This document shows, piece by piece, positions 33,902-45,315 of a stretch of 64,000 nucleotides of DNA. The notes beneath the pieces are model-generated. The model saw only the letters and a list, made by a program, of their open reading frames with translations. It ran no database searches and had not been told where the DNA came from. Every line of letters begins with the position of its first letter. The stretch's first letter is position 1. The translations under genes were made by a program, and so were the position numbers. The DNA comes from Acidobacteriota bacterium (GTDB lineage Bacteria > Acidobacteriota > Terriglobia > Bryobacterales > UBA6623). The stretch lies in contig WGMB01000002.1 in the NCBI GenBank assembly GCA_016125275.1, forward strand, positions 689,231 to 753,230. The letters run 5' to 3'.

Positions 33902-35275
33902 ATGTCCGCCTTTGATCTGATTCTTGCCGGCGGGGAGGTTTTGACTCCTGCCGGGCTCGTCTCCGCCAACGTCGGCGTTCGCAATGGGCGGGTCGCCGCG
34001 CTGGGCGATTTGGCCGGGGCCGAGGCGCCCGAGATTCTGGACGTCATCGGGTTGACCGTGATGCCCGGCGTGATCGATACGCAGGTGCACTTTCGCGAGC
34101 CGGGGCTGGAGCACAAGGAGGATCTCGAAAGCGGGTCGCGCGCGGCGGCGTTGGGCGGCGTGACGGCGTTCTTCGAGATGCCCAACACCAAGCCGGCCAC
34201 CACCACCCGCCAGGCGCTGGAGGACAAGCTGCGGCGGGCGGCCGGGCGGGCCTGGGTGGACCACGCCTTTTTTGTGGGCGCGACGGCTTCCAACATTTCG
34301 CGGCTGGGGATGCTGGAGATGCTGCCCGGGTGCGCCGGGGTGAAGCTCTTTATGGGCAGCTCGACCGGCGACCTGCTGGTGCATGAGACGGCGGCGGTGG
34401 CCGGCGTGCTGGGCAACGGGTTTCGGCGGGTATCGGTCCACAGCGAGGACGAGGAGCGGCTGCGCGAGCGGCGCGGCTTGGTGGAAGGCGGGGCGCCGGT
34501 GACGATGCATCCGGAGTGGCGCGACGCCGAGGCGGCCATCATGAACACGCGCCGGCTGCTGGAGCTGGCCGCCGACGCCCGCCGGCGAGTGCACGTACTG
34601 CACGTGACGACGCTGGAAGAGATGCAGTTGCTGGCCGACGCGCGGGAGTTTGCCACGGTGGAGGTGACGCCGCAGCACCTGACGCTCTCGGCGCCGGAGT
34701 GCTACGAGGCGCTCGGCAGCCGGGCGCAAATGAATCCGCCGGTGCGCGAGGAGAGGCATCGGCTGGCTCTGTGGCGGGCGCTGGAGCAGGGTTTGGTGGA
34801 CGTGCTGGGGTCGGACCACGCGCCGCATACGCTCGAGGAGAAGAAGCAGGCGTATCCGGCCTCTCCCTCGGGAATGACGGGGGTGCAGACGCTGCTGCCG
34901 ATCATGCTGGACCATGTGAACGACGGGCTGCTGAGCTTGGAGAGGCTGGCGGACCTGACCAGCGCCGGGCCGGCGCGCATCTTCAACATCGCCGGCAAGG
35001 GGCGCATCGCCATCGGCTACGACGCCGATTTCGCTGTGGTCGACCGGAAGGCCGAGTGGACGATCACCGACAAGTGGATCGCCTCGAAGTCCGCCTGGAC
35101 GCCGTACCAGGGCCGGCTGGTGAAGGGAAAACCCATCCACACGCTGGTGAGGGGCAACGTGGTGGTGCGCGACGGAGCGATCGAGGGGCGTCCGCTGGGT
35201 GAGCCCGTACGGTTCCTGGAGACGCTGGTGAGCCGGGATGAGCTGCCCGGTCTTGGGCTGCGCTACGATTTGTGA
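33902..35275 (+). CDS. pyrC: Dihydroorotase (class I type)
   Basis: The protein has 457 residues. It closes N-carbamoyl-aspartate to dihydroorotate in pyrimidine synthesis. Visible barrel ligands are the carbamylated lysine in GVKLFMGSS (about 152), His in VSVHSEDE (about 181), His in VLHVTT (about 236) and Asp in LGSDHAPH (about 305). The first metal motif is DTQVHFREPG instead of the usual DxHxH, so one histidine is Gln; I recall the same change in an alphaproteobacterial clade of dihydroorotases. An allantoinase or hydantoinase relative is the alternative. It heads a tight group with hemB (three bases downstream) and a permease. Confidence 0.85.
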   Translation: MSAFDLILAGGEVLTPAGLVSANVGVRNGRVAALGDLAGAEAPEILDVIGLTVMPGVIDTQVHFREPGLEHKEDLESGSRAAALGGVTAFFEMPNTKPATTTRQALEDKLRRAAGRAWVDHAFFVGATASNISRLGMLEMLPGCAGVKLFMGSSTGDLLVHETAAVAGVLGNGFRRVSVHSEDEERLRERRGLVEGGAPVTMHPEWRDAEAAIMNTRRLLELAADARRRVHVLHVTTLEEMQLLADAREFATVEVTPQHLTLSAPECYEALGSRAQMNPPVREERHRLALWRALEQGLVDVLGSDHAPHTLEEKKQAYPASPSGMTGVQTLLPIMLDHVNDGLLSLERLADLTSAGPARIFNIAGKGRIAIGYDADFAVVDRKAEWTITDKWIASKSAWTPYQGRLVKGKPIHTLVRGNVVVRDGAIEGRPLGEPVRFLETLVSRDELPGLGLRYDL

Positions 35276-35278
35276 GGT

Positions 35279-36250
35279 ATGCTCGAACGCCCTCGCAGGA
35301 ATCGTCGAACGGCCTCGATGCGGGCGCTGGTGCGCGAGACGACGCTGACGGCGTCGGACTTCGTGCTGCCGGCGTTCGTGGAAGAGGGCGTGAATCGGCG
35401 GACGGAGATCGGCTCGATGCCCGGGGTGTCGCGGGTCTCGGTGGATGAGCTGGTGCGGGACGCGACGGAGGCTTACGGGCTGGGCGTGAAGGGCCTGGCG
35501 CTGTTCCCCGCCCTGGACGAGTCGCTGAAGGATGCGACCGGGCGGGAGTCGCTGAACCCGGACGGGCTGCTGCAGCGAGCGATTCGGGCGCTGAAGCGGG
35601 AGGTTCCGGAGCTGCTGGTGATTACCGACGTGGCGCTGGACCCATACTCGAGCGACGGCCACGACGGGCTGGTGCGCGACGGCCGGATTCTGAACGACGA
35701 GACGCTGCCGCTGCTGGCCTCGATGGCGGTGGCCCAGGCCGAGGCGGGGGCCGACGTGGTGGCTCCGTCGGACATGATGGACGGCCGGGTGGAAGCGATT
35801 CGCGAAGCCCTGGATGACGAGGGTTTTACGGACGTGGCGATTTGCAGCTACTGCGCCAAGTACGCCTCGTCGTTCTACGGACCGTTTCGCGAGGCGCTGG
35901 ATTCGGCGCCGAAGTCCGGAGACAAGAAGACCTACCAGATGGACCCGGCCAACCGGCGCGAGGCGGTTCGGGAGATCGAGCTCGACGAGGCAGAGGGCGC
36001 GGACTGGATCCTGATCAAGCCGGGGCTGCCGTACCTGGACGTGGTGCGGCTGGCGCGCGAGCAGACGCATCTGCCGGTGGCGGTGTACCAGGTGTCGGGC
36101 GAGTTCGCGATGCTGAAGGCGGCCTTCAGAAACGGCTGGCTGGACTATGAGGCTTGTCTGCTGGAGACGCTGACGGCCTTCAAGCGGGCCGGCGCGGACA
36201 TCATCTTCACCTACGGCGCCGTGGACGCGGCGCGACTGTTGGCGCGCTAG
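35279..36250 (+). CDS. hemB: Delta-aminolevulinic acid dehydratase (porphobilinogen synthase)
   Basis: The protein has 323 residues and condenses two 5-aminolevulinate molecules into porphobilinogen in haem synthesis. The TIM barrel carries the two active-site lysines in YCAKYASSFYG (about 196) and in IKPGLPYLD (about 249). The metal-site loop reads DVALDPYSSDGHDG, with Asp/Ala in place of the three cysteines of zinc enzymes, so this is the magnesium-type or metal-independent subgroup. The segment around VAPSDMMDGR is standard. It starts three bases after pyrC and four bases before the permease, so the three are probably one transcript. Confidence 0.95.
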   Translation: MLERPRRNRRTASMRALVRETTLTASDFVLPAFVEEGVNRRTEIGSMPGVSRVSVDELVRDATEAYGLGVKGLALFPALDESLKDATGRESLNPDGLLQRAIRALKREVPELLVITDVALDPYSSDGHDGLVRDGRILNDETLPLLASMAVAQAEAGADVVAPSDMMDGRVEAIREALDDEGFTDVAICSYCAKYASSFYGPFREALDSAPKSGDKKTYQMDPANRREAVREIELDEAEGADWILIKPGLPYLDVVRLAREQTHLPVAVYQVSGEFAMLKAAFRNGWLDYEACLLETLTAFKRAGADIIFTYGAVDAARLLAR

Positions 36251-36254
36251 TCCG

Positions 36255-37619
36255 ATGGCTCCGCAACCGCCGGGCTGGAGGTGGGGCCCGTTCACCGCGC
36301 GGCTCCCGCTGATTCACTTCCGCCCGGAGTGGCCGGAGCTGCTGCAAGGGCTGTTCGTGGCCGCGACCACGGGCCTGGCCGTCACGCCGATCTACGCGGA
36401 CCTGTTTGGGATGGGGTTCGAAACGGCCGTGGCGCTGGTGGTCGTCCAGAGTCTCATCATCTATTCGGCGTTTCTGCTGTTCGGCGAGCCGTTTTGCCCG
36501 GGCTGGCTGACGCCGGCGCTGCCGCTGGTGCTGGCGCGGACGGCGGCGTTCCCCACGGCGGATGAGCGCATCGACTTTGTGAACGCGGTGGTGCTGGCGA
36601 CGGCGGGCCTGTTCCTGCTGTTCGGGCTGACGGGCTTGGGGCGCAGGTTCTTCCAGGCGATACCGCGCGTGGTGCGGGCGGGCATTATTTTGGGCGCGGG
36701 GCTGAGCGCGTTCCTGGGAGAGACGCTGCCGCGGTCGGGGGGGCGTCCGCCGCGGCTGGAGGCGTACCCTGCGTCGATCGCGCTGGCGACGGGGGTGACG
36801 CTGCTGCTCCTGTTTTCGAGGCCGCTGGCGCGGTGGAAGGAGCGTTCGCCGGCGGCGGCGTTCGTGGCGTCGCTGGGCGTGGCGCCGGGGTTTTTCCTGG
36901 CGATGCTGCTGGGACCGCTGTTTGGGGAGATCCGCTACGGCGGGCTGTTCGAGAACGGCTTGGTGTTCAAGCCGGACTTTGCGGGGCTGGCGGCGTTCAA
37001 CGCGCTGGGTCGCGGATTGCCGGCGGGCGGCTATTGGCTGGAAGCTCTGCCGCTGGCGCTGACGGCCTACCTGGTGGGCGTGGGCGACTTGATTACCGGC
37101 GAGGCCATTGTGGGGGACGCGGCGCGGCAGCGGCCGGACGAGTCGATCGTGTTCGACCGGCGGCGCTCGCACCTCACGCTGGGGCTGCGGAACCTGTCCG
37201 TCGGGCTGCTGGGCGGGCCGTTCTTCCCTTTGCAGGGGCCGCTATGGGCGGGCGCCACGGTGATCGTGGCCGAGCGCTACCGGCGGGGGCGGGCGCAGAT
37301 GCAGACGCTGTTCAGCGGGATCGCGAGCTACTACCTGTTCGGACTGCCGATCCTGTACTTTTGCGGGCCGGCGCTGGCGCTGTTCCGGCCGGCGCTGGAC
37401 GTGGCGTTTTCGCTGACTTTGCTGCTGACGGGCTTTGCCTGCGGCGCGTTGGCGATGGCCGAAGCGCGGGATCGGCTGGAGCGAGGGATCGCGCTGAGCG
37501 TGGCGGCAGCGATCGCCTTCGGGTCGTTGGCGGCGGGCGTGGCGCTGGGATTTGCGCTGGCGGCGACGCTGCTGGGCCGGGAGGCTTGGCGCGATCCGCA
37601 GAATCTGACGAGCTCTTAA
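36255..37619 (+). CDS. Multi-pass permease, xanthine/uracil or SulP-like fold (unassigned substrate)
   Basis: The protein has 454 residues and about 12 hydrophobic segments. Conserved-looking elements are the N-terminal LPLIHFRPEWPELLQGLF, the second segment around LAVTPIYADLFGM, and a mid-protein GVGDLITGEAIVGDA motif followed by LTLGLRNLSVGLLGGPFFPLQGP, which resembles the scaffold helices of NCS2/SLC26 transporters. The exact family could not be named. It starts four bases after hemB and ends the pyrC-hemB-permease group. Placement next to dihydroorotase makes a nucleobase substrate tempting, but this is guilt by association only. A GC-rich hairpin (37620-37638) follows the stop codon with no T-run. 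Confidence 0.6.
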   Translation: MAPQPPGWRWGPFTARLPLIHFRPEWPELLQGLFVAATTGLAVTPIYADLFGMGFETAVALVVVQSLIIYSAFLLFGEPFCPGWLTPALPLVLARTAAFPTADERIDFVNAVVLATAGLFLLFGLTGLGRRFFQAIPRVVRAGIILGAGLSAFLGETLPRSGGRPPRLEAYPASIALATGVTLLLLFSRPLARWKERSPAAAFVASLGVAPGFFLAMLLGPLFGEIRYGGLFENGLVFKPDFAGLAAFNALGRGLPAGGYWLEALPLALTAYLVGVGDLITGEAIVGDAARQRPDESIVFDRRRSHLTLGLRNLSVGLLGGPFFPLQGPLWAGATVIVAERYRRGRAQMQTLFSGIASYYLFGLPILYFCGPALALFRPALDVAFSLTLLLTGFACGALAMAEARDRLERGIALSVAAAIAFGSLAAGVALGFALAATLLGREAWRDPQNLTSS

Positions 37620-37712
37620 CGAGGCGGCAACGCCCTCGTGACGACATCCCTGTAAGCCTATGTTTCAGGCGGCGGTTGCTGCGCCTGTTCCTGTCCGAAA
37701 AGGAGGTGCGGG

Positions 37713-38441
37713 ATGCGAGCCATGGTTCCGTTTCGAGTTGCCGTCGCCTTGGCCGGCCTGCTGGTCGCCGGACGCCCGGGCGTTCCCGCGATGGAGAGCG
37801 GAGAAGGCGACGATCGCGTGGTGAGGATCGTCGCCGGGATGGTCGCCCGGAACGAGCAGCGACTGGAGGACTTGCGAGAGTACACCGCCAGGCGGCGCTA
37901 CCAAGCGTCCAACGAGCGCTTTGGGCAGTGCGCCACGGTGGAGGTCTTGGAGCGGTACGAATACCCGGGCCGGAAGCGGCTGGAGATCGAGCGCGAGGAG
38001 GGCTCGGACTACATTCGGAAGAAGGTGATCCAACGGCTGCTGGACTCCGAGATGGAGTCGTCGGAAGACGACCGGCGGGACCAGACCCAGATCACGCCCC
38101 GCTACTACACGTTCGCGCTGCTCGGGGAGATCGAGCGGAAGGGGCGGGCGACGTACGTGATCGAGATCGAGCCGCGCGAGAAGAAGGAGCTGCTGATCCG
38201 GGGCCGCATTTGGGTGGACGCCGAAGAGCTGGCGATCGTCCGCATGGAGGGCTCGCCGGTCAAGAAGCCTTCATTTTGGGTGACTCACGCGGAGGTCGTG
38301 CGGGAGTACGAAAAGCACGGACCCTTCTGGCTGCCGTCGTCGATGGAGTCCACCTCGCAGATTCTTCTGGCGGGACCTAGCAGGCTCAGGGTGGAGTACA
38401 GCGACTACGAGATCGTGCGTAGCGCCGTGACGACGGACTAA
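37713..38441 (+). CDS. Outer-membrane lipoprotein-sorting (LolA-like) fold protein
   Basis: The protein has 242 residues. It is preceded by the strongest Shine-Dalgarno in the window (AAAAGGAGGTG at 37698-37708), so the ATG at 37713 is secure. It has a Sec signal (about 1-27, ending VPAME) and a mature beta-rich part with a LolA/LppX-like half-barrel pattern: LREYTARRRY, the YEYPGRKRLEIER strands, VIEIEPRE and RIWVDAEELAIVRMEG. Such domains bind lipid or lipid-anchored proteins in the periplasm. Its stop codon overlaps the stop of the convergent beta-lactamase/VanX gene by four bases. The ligand is unknown. Confidence 0.72.
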   Translation: MRAMVPFRVAVALAGLLVAGRPGVPAMESGEGDDRVVRIVAGMVARNEQRLEDLREYTARRRYQASNERFGQCATVEVLERYEYPGRKRLEIEREEGSDYIRKKVIQRLLDSEMESSEDDRRDQTQITPRYYTFALLGEIERKGRATYVIEIEPREKKELLIRGRIWVDAEELAIVRMEGSPVKKPSFWVTHAEVVREYEKHGPFWLPSSMESTSQILLAGPSRLRVEYSDYEIVRSAVTTD

Positions 38442-40693
38442 GGGGCCGTCAGCGGTTCGTTGAGGATGGGGTACTTCTCTGCATCGGCGTAGTTGAAGTG
38501 CCACCACTCGTAGGGATAGACTGAGAAGCCCTCGGCTTCCATGGCGGCGCGCAGCAGCTCGCGCAGCCAGCGTCGGCGGGAGGTTCCGCCGGGGTACTCG
38601 GGGAAGGCCCGCGAGGAGAACTCGTCGTAGCCGCTCGGCAGCAGCGCGGGCTTGCCGGTTTGCAGGTCGTAGAGAGAGATGTCGGCGGCGGCGCCGCGGT
38701 TGTGGATGGAGCCGTTGGCCGGGTTCGCCACGAAGTCCCTCATGGCTTCCGGCGTCGCTTCCCAGAACATTTTTGTGACGCGCCAGGGCCGGTAGGCGTC
38801 GTGCACGAGGATGCCGTAGCCCCTGGGACGCAGGCGTAGGTGGGCGCGGACGAGGGCTTCGGCGGCGGGCCGCTGCATGCGGGCGCGGGCGACGGGGTAG
38901 AAGCGTTCGCCCATGAAGTTGTTGGTGGTGGCGTAGCGGATGTCGAAGCGCAGAGTCGGATCGAGGGGCGCCAGGTCGACGAGGTCGGGCTCGAGCAGGC
39001 CCTCGGGCCGGGCGGGAGGCTCGGCGGCGTCAGCGATCGCGCGGAGCTCGGCGATGGGTTTCAGGGGTTCGATGCGGAAGGTCCGGCCGTCCTCGGCGCC
39101 GGGGCGACGTGGGAACTCGATGCCGGCCATGACGGCGGCGGTCACGCGCCCGGAAGAGTCTCGGCGGAAGCGGATCTGCTCGTCATGGTAGAGACCGAAA
39201 TCCGGAAAGGCCCAGTCGTCCGGCCCGCGCTCGACGAGCGGGTACATCGGCAGCCACTCGACCAGGGCGCACAGCCTGCCCTGGCGCTCCAGGATGAAGA
39301 GAATGTTGTGGTCGAAGCCGTACTCGCCGATCAGCTCGCCCCAGGCCTCCTTGGCGGCGGGCGGTTCGTCGTCGGGAACCCGCTGGTAGCGCGTTTCGCC
39401 GATCGTGACGGCGGAATCCTCGATCGTCACGGGCGTCCCTGAGGTCAGGCGGCCGTCGGTGACGAAGCCTTCGCCGTCGCGGCGGATCAGGACGCGATGG
39501 TAGGGGATGCCTTCGCTCCAGAGCTCGCCGTCGCGGTCGACCAAGCGGACGGTCCCGGATTCGGAGGCGTAGAGGCCGGCGGCGGCTTGGCGCGTTGCGG
39601 CGTCGACGGGCTGCGGCGGAGTCCACGGCGGAATCTCTTCGCCGGCTTTCCAGGCCAGGGTGAGCTCCAGGGCGCGGTTGGCGATGCGCCCGACCACGTC
39701 GTTGGTGAAGTCTCGGGAAGCAGCGGCGACGACGCCGATCTTCTCGTCGGGCAAGGCGGCCAACTCGGTCGAAAAGCCGTAGACGGCGCCGCCGTGGCCG
39801 ATGCGCTTGTGGCCCTGGAACGTCCCCATGGCAAAGCCGAGGCCGAAGCGGGCTTGCGGGTCGAACTGCGGCTCGAGCATCTTGGCGAAGGTTTCCGGTT
39901 CGAGCAGCGGCGCGCCCCGCCGAAAGATCGCCTGCAGCAGGCGGGCCTGATCGGGCATGGAGGAGTAGAGATTGCCGGCCGGGACGAGAACATCGAAAGT
40001 CGGCGCGGGGAATTCGCGGTCGTAGGTCCACATCAGCGCCTTGGGGATGCGCGCTTCGAGAGCGGGCAACCGGCCGTAGGAGGAGCTGGTCATCCCCAGC
40101 GGCGCCAGGATCTGCTCCCGCATGTGGTCGGCGAAAGGCTTGCCGGCAGCGGCCTCGACGACGCCACCCACTACCACGAGCGCGGCGTTGGAGTACTTGG
40201 TTTTGGACCCTGGCTCGAGGATGGCGCGGGTGGCTTTGAGGCTTTCGACGATGGCGGCGATGGACGGCTCGGAGGCGTCGAAGTAGCTGCCGACCGGCGG
40301 CTCGCGAACCAGGCCCGAGCGGTGCGCCATCAGATGCCGCAGCGTGATGTCCTGCGGGAAGTCGTTTTGCGGATGGAAGGCCGGCAGGGCGTCGGCAACC
40401 GGAGCGTCGAGGTCGAGGAGCCCCTGTTCGACCAGCCGCATCACCGCAATGTCGGTGTAGAGCTTGGAGACCGAGCCGACGCGGTAGACCGAATCCGCCG
40501 AGGCTTCGCCGAAGCCTTCCGAAAAGATGGTCTCCTGGTCGTCGACCACGGCAATGGAAACGGCTGGGAGCTGCTTGTCAGCGACCTGGTATTCGATGAA
40601 GGCGCGAAGCTGGTCGGCGGGGAAGGGTTTGGAGCCACAGCCGAGCCAAAGGCCGCAGACGAGAACGACGGGCAGCGAGCGGCGGCGGAACAT
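38438..40693 (-). CDS. Beta-lactamase-type serine hydrolase fused to a VanX-like D-Ala-D-Ala dipeptidase
   Basis: The protein has 751 residues with a lipoprotein signal (GLWLGCGS, Cys 19). The N-terminal part (about 25-370) is a class C/penicillin-binding-like hydrolase: SVSK (Ser 74, Lys 77), KYSN at about 165 and HGG at about 297. A linker of beta-strands (about 375-560) resembles the C-terminal lipocalin-like domain of such enzymes. The C-terminal 180 residues match VanX/DdpX zinc dipeptidases: SIHNRGAAADIS (His 664, Asp 671) and EWWH (Glu 729, His 732). Together they could cut D-Ala-containing stem peptides and then the free D-Ala-D-Ala, in cell-wall recycling or glycopeptide self-protection. 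Confidence 0.85.
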   Translation of the reverse strand: MFRRRSLPVVLVCGLWLGCGSKPFPADQLRAFIEYQVADKQLPAVSIAVVDDQETIFSEGFGEASADSVYRVGSVSKLYTDIAVMRLVEQGLLDLDAPVADALPAFHPQNDFPQDITLRHLMAHRSGLVREPPVGSYFDASEPSIAAIVESLKATRAILEPGSKTKYSNAALVVVGGVVEAAAGKPFADHMREQILAPLGMTSSSYGRLPALEARIPKALMWTYDREFPAPTFDVLVPAGNLYSSMPDQARLLQAIFRRGAPLLEPETFAKMLEPQFDPQARFGLGFAMGTFQGHKRIGHGGAVYGFSTELAALPDEKIGVVAAASRDFTNDVVGRIANRALELTLAWKAGEEIPPWTPPQPVDAATRQAAAGLYASESGTVRLVDRDGELWSEGIPYHRVLIRRDGEGFVTDGRLTSGTPVTIEDSAVTIGETRYQRVPDDEPPAAKEAWGELIGEYGFDHNILFILERQGRLCALVEWLPMYPLVERGPDDWAFPDFGLYHDEQIRFRRDSSGRVTAAVMAGIEFPRRPGAEDGRTFRIEPLKPIAELRAIADAAEPPARPEGLLEPDLVDLAPLDPTLRFDIRYATTNNFMGERFYPVARARMQRPAAEALVRAHLRLRPRGYGILVHDAYRPWRVTKMFWEATPEAMRDFVANPANGSIHNRGAAADISLYDLQTGKPALLPSGYDEFSSRAFPEYPGGTSRRRWLRELLRAAMEAEGFSVYPYEWWHFNYADAEKYPILNEPLTAP

Positions 40694-40702
40694 GGAGCCG
40701 CC

Positions 40703-40708
40703 ATCATA
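40703..40708 (-). promoter_or_regulatory. -10-like TATGAT nine bases before the beta-lactamase/VanX start
   Basis: On the minus strand TATGAT is followed by GGCGGCTCC and the ATG at 40693. No Shine-Dalgarno is present in the spacer. Confidence 0.45.
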
Positions 40709-40763
40709 TCAGCCAGACGGCGGCGGAGCGCCCTGGATCGTGCGATGGTAGGGGCTGCCGACG

Positions 40764-41204
40764 ATGCGCGTAAGCGAAGATCCCCGGCGGAGGGTTCCGG
40801 AGCTGGCCGCGGCCCTGGAGCGCCGAGGGCTGCCGCACCGCTGGCTGCCGTCCGGCGGCGCGGAAGACGCGGCGGTCACCGCCTGGATCAACACGCATTT
40901 CCGGTTTCGCGGCTCGCAGGCGGACTGGTCCGCGGTTCCTGACCATCGCAGCGTCGCTTGGTCCAACGAAGCCGAAGCCGCCGAAGCGCTGGCCCAGGCC
41001 GTGGCCGGCCTGGAGCCGCGGTCGCTGGTGACCGTGACCTGGGGCGACGCCGGGCTGCCTTCGCTGGAGATCGCGTTGGAAGACGCGCTGGCGGTGGCGG
41101 AGGCGATTTTCGAGGCCTCGTTCGACACTTGGATCCTCGAACGCTTTCGCGGCTGGGCGCTGGAGCTTTACCACGAGGGATCGATGAGCTGGGGATTTCT
41201 CTAG
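40764..41204 (+). CDS. Hypothetical protein, 146 aa
   Basis: I do not recognise the family. The protein is soluble with no signal peptide. It is rich in Ala, Glu, Arg and Trp, and predicted mostly helical with a short strand region (LVTVTWGD). Trp residues recur (HRWLP, AWINTH, ADWSAV, SVAWS, RGWALE, SWGFL). Base composition and codon use match its neighbours, so it is probably real, but no family or catalytic motif was found. It lies between the divergent beta-lactamase/VanX gene and the convergent DUF1501 gene. Confidence 0.58.
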   Translation: MRVSEDPRRRVPELAAALERRGLPHRWLPSGGAEDAAVTAWINTHFRFRGSQADWSAVPDHRSVAWSNEAEAAEALAQAVAGLEPRSLVTVTWGDAGLPSLEIALEDALAVAEAIFEASFDTWILERFRGWALELYHEGSMSWGFL

Positions 41205-41239
41205 GCTCCAGGCCGGGCGCGAATGTACGGCCCGCCGTC

Positions 41240-42682
41240 TTATGACAGCATGGGCTCGATGAGCTTGCCGCCGACGTCGGTCAGGCGGAAGTTACGGCCT
41301 TGGAACTTGAAGGTCAGCCGGGTGTGGTCCAGGCCGAGCAGGTGCAGGATCGTCGCCTGGATGTCGTGGATGTCGATCTCGGTATCGACCGGCGCGAAGC
41401 CGAAGTCGTCGGTCCGGCCGACGGTTTGGCCCGGCCGGACGCCCGCGCCAGCGAACCACATCGTATAGGCGTCAATGTGGTGGTTGCGGCCCACTGACTC
41501 GCGCTCCTCGCCCATGGGGGTGCGGCCGAACTCGCCGCCGAAAACCACGAGGGTGTCTTCGAGCATCCCGCGCTCCTTGAGGTCGCGGATCAGCGCCGCC
41601 GTGGGCTGGTCGATCTCGCGGCAACGGTCGGTGAAGGGTTTTCCCAGGTTGTGAGGGCCGCCGTGGTGGTCCCAGTCCGTATGGTAGAGCTGCACGAAGC
41701 GCACGCCCCGCTCGACCAAGCGGCGCGCCAGCAGGCAGTTGTTGGCGTAGGACTTGGCTCCGGGCTCGGCGCCGTACAGCGCCAGCGTCTTGGGGTCTTC
41801 GCCGCCGAGGTCGATCAGCTCCGGAGCGCTCGACTGCATGCGGTAGGCCATCTCGTAGCTGGCGATGCGGGTGGAGATCTCGGGGTCGCCGGTCTCGGCC
41901 AGCCGCCGCAGGTTGAGCGCACGCAGGGTCTCGAGCGTGCGTCCTTGGCGGTCGTGATCGAAGCCCTCGGGGTTGGAAAGGTTCAAGATGGGGTCGCCGC
42001 CGGACTGGAACGGCACGCCCTGGTAGGCCGTGGGCAAAAAGCCCGCGCCCCAGTTGAGCGCCCCGCCGCGGGGTCCGCGCGGACCGGATTGCAGCACCAC
42101 GAAGCCCGGCAGGTTCTCTGACTCGCTGCCGATGCCATAGGTCACCCAGGCGCCGATCGACGGCCGGCCGAACCGCGGCGAGCCGGTGTTGACCATGATC
42201 TTGGCCGGGGCGTGGTTGAAGTTTTCGGTGGCGATGCCGGAGACGAACGCCAAATCGTCGACGACGCCGCCCAGATGCGGCAAGGTGTCGGAGATCCACT
42301 TGCCCGACTTGCCGTACTGCGTGAAGGTGCGCCGCGGCCCCAGCAGCTTGGGCGTCTCCTTGCTGAAGGAGTCCATGAAGGCGAAGCGCTTGCCTTCCAG
42401 GAACGACGGCGGCGTGTTCTCGCCGTCGCGCCGGGCCAGCTCCGGCTTGTAGTCAAACATTTCGAGCTGGCTCGGGCCGCCCGCCATGAACAGGAAGATG
42501 ATGTTCTTGGCCTTGGCCGGAAAGTGCGGCTGCTTGGGCGCCATGGGGTTCTCCGGCGCAGCCTCGCGGCCGAACAGAGACCCGCCCGACAACAGGCCCG
42601 CCAGGGCAGCCTGCCCCAGACCGACGCCGCACTGCGAGAAGAAATGGCGGCGGGTGACGTCAGCGAGCGTGGGCTTCTTCAT
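41240..42682 (-). CDS. DUF1501 domain-containing exported protein
   Basis: The protein has 480 residues with a Tat-like leader (DVTRRHFFSQCG). DUF1501 is a sulfatase/alkaline-phosphatase-like fold. Typical segments are NIIFLFMAGGPSQLEMFDYKP, GRPSIGAWVTYG, the HHGGPHNL stretch and the VVFGGEFGRTP metal-site loop. These proteins are abundant in Planctomycetes and Bryobacterales and nearly always follow a DUF1553/PSCyt gene, as here (two bases apart). The pair is thought to work on sulfated or phosphorylated polysaccharide in the periplasm, but no member is biochemically characterised to my knowledge. Confidence 0.9.
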   Translation of the reverse strand: MKKPTLADVTRRHFFSQCGVGLGQAALAGLLSGGSLFGREAAPENPMAPKQPHFPAKAKNIIFLFMAGGPSQLEMFDYKPELARRDGENTPPSFLEGKRFAFMDSFSKETPKLLGPRRTFTQYGKSGKWISDTLPHLGGVVDDLAFVSGIATENFNHAPAKIMVNTGSPRFGRPSIGAWVTYGIGSESENLPGFVVLQSGPRGPRGGALNWGAGFLPTAYQGVPFQSGGDPILNLSNPEGFDHDRQGRTLETLRALNLRRLAETGDPEISTRIASYEMAYRMQSSAPELIDLGGEDPKTLALYGAEPGAKSYANNCLLARRLVERGVRFVQLYHTDWDHHGGPHNLGKPFTDRCREIDQPTAALIRDLKERGMLEDTLVVFGGEFGRTPMGEERESVGRNHHIDAYTMWFAGAGVRPGQTVGRTDDFGFAPVDTEIDIHDIQATILHLLGLDHTRLTFKFQGRNFRLTDVGGKLIEPMLS

Positions 42683-42684
42683 GG

Positions 42685-45189
<2,505 letters not shown>

Positions 45190-45315
45190 GAACGTGCGAA
45201 AGAGCCAAGCCTCTTGGGGCGGTATTGTAGCAGCAACAATCGGTTGCGGCCGGGCGTTGCGCATCGCCGGTGCGCTGCCCTACGCTGGCCCTGCGGGGCG
45301 GAGCCGCAAATTTTC

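Noticed and set aside
33593-36295. A 900-codon open frame on the minus strand across pyrC and hemB
   Set aside because: Composition is typical of a shadow frame (Arg/His/Gln/Pro); the plus strand encodes two unmistakable enzymes in the same place.
37620-37638. GC-rich hairpin CGAGGCG-GCAA-CGCCCTCG after the permease
   Set aside because: It has a bulge and no T-run, so it was mentioned with the gene but not called as a terminator.
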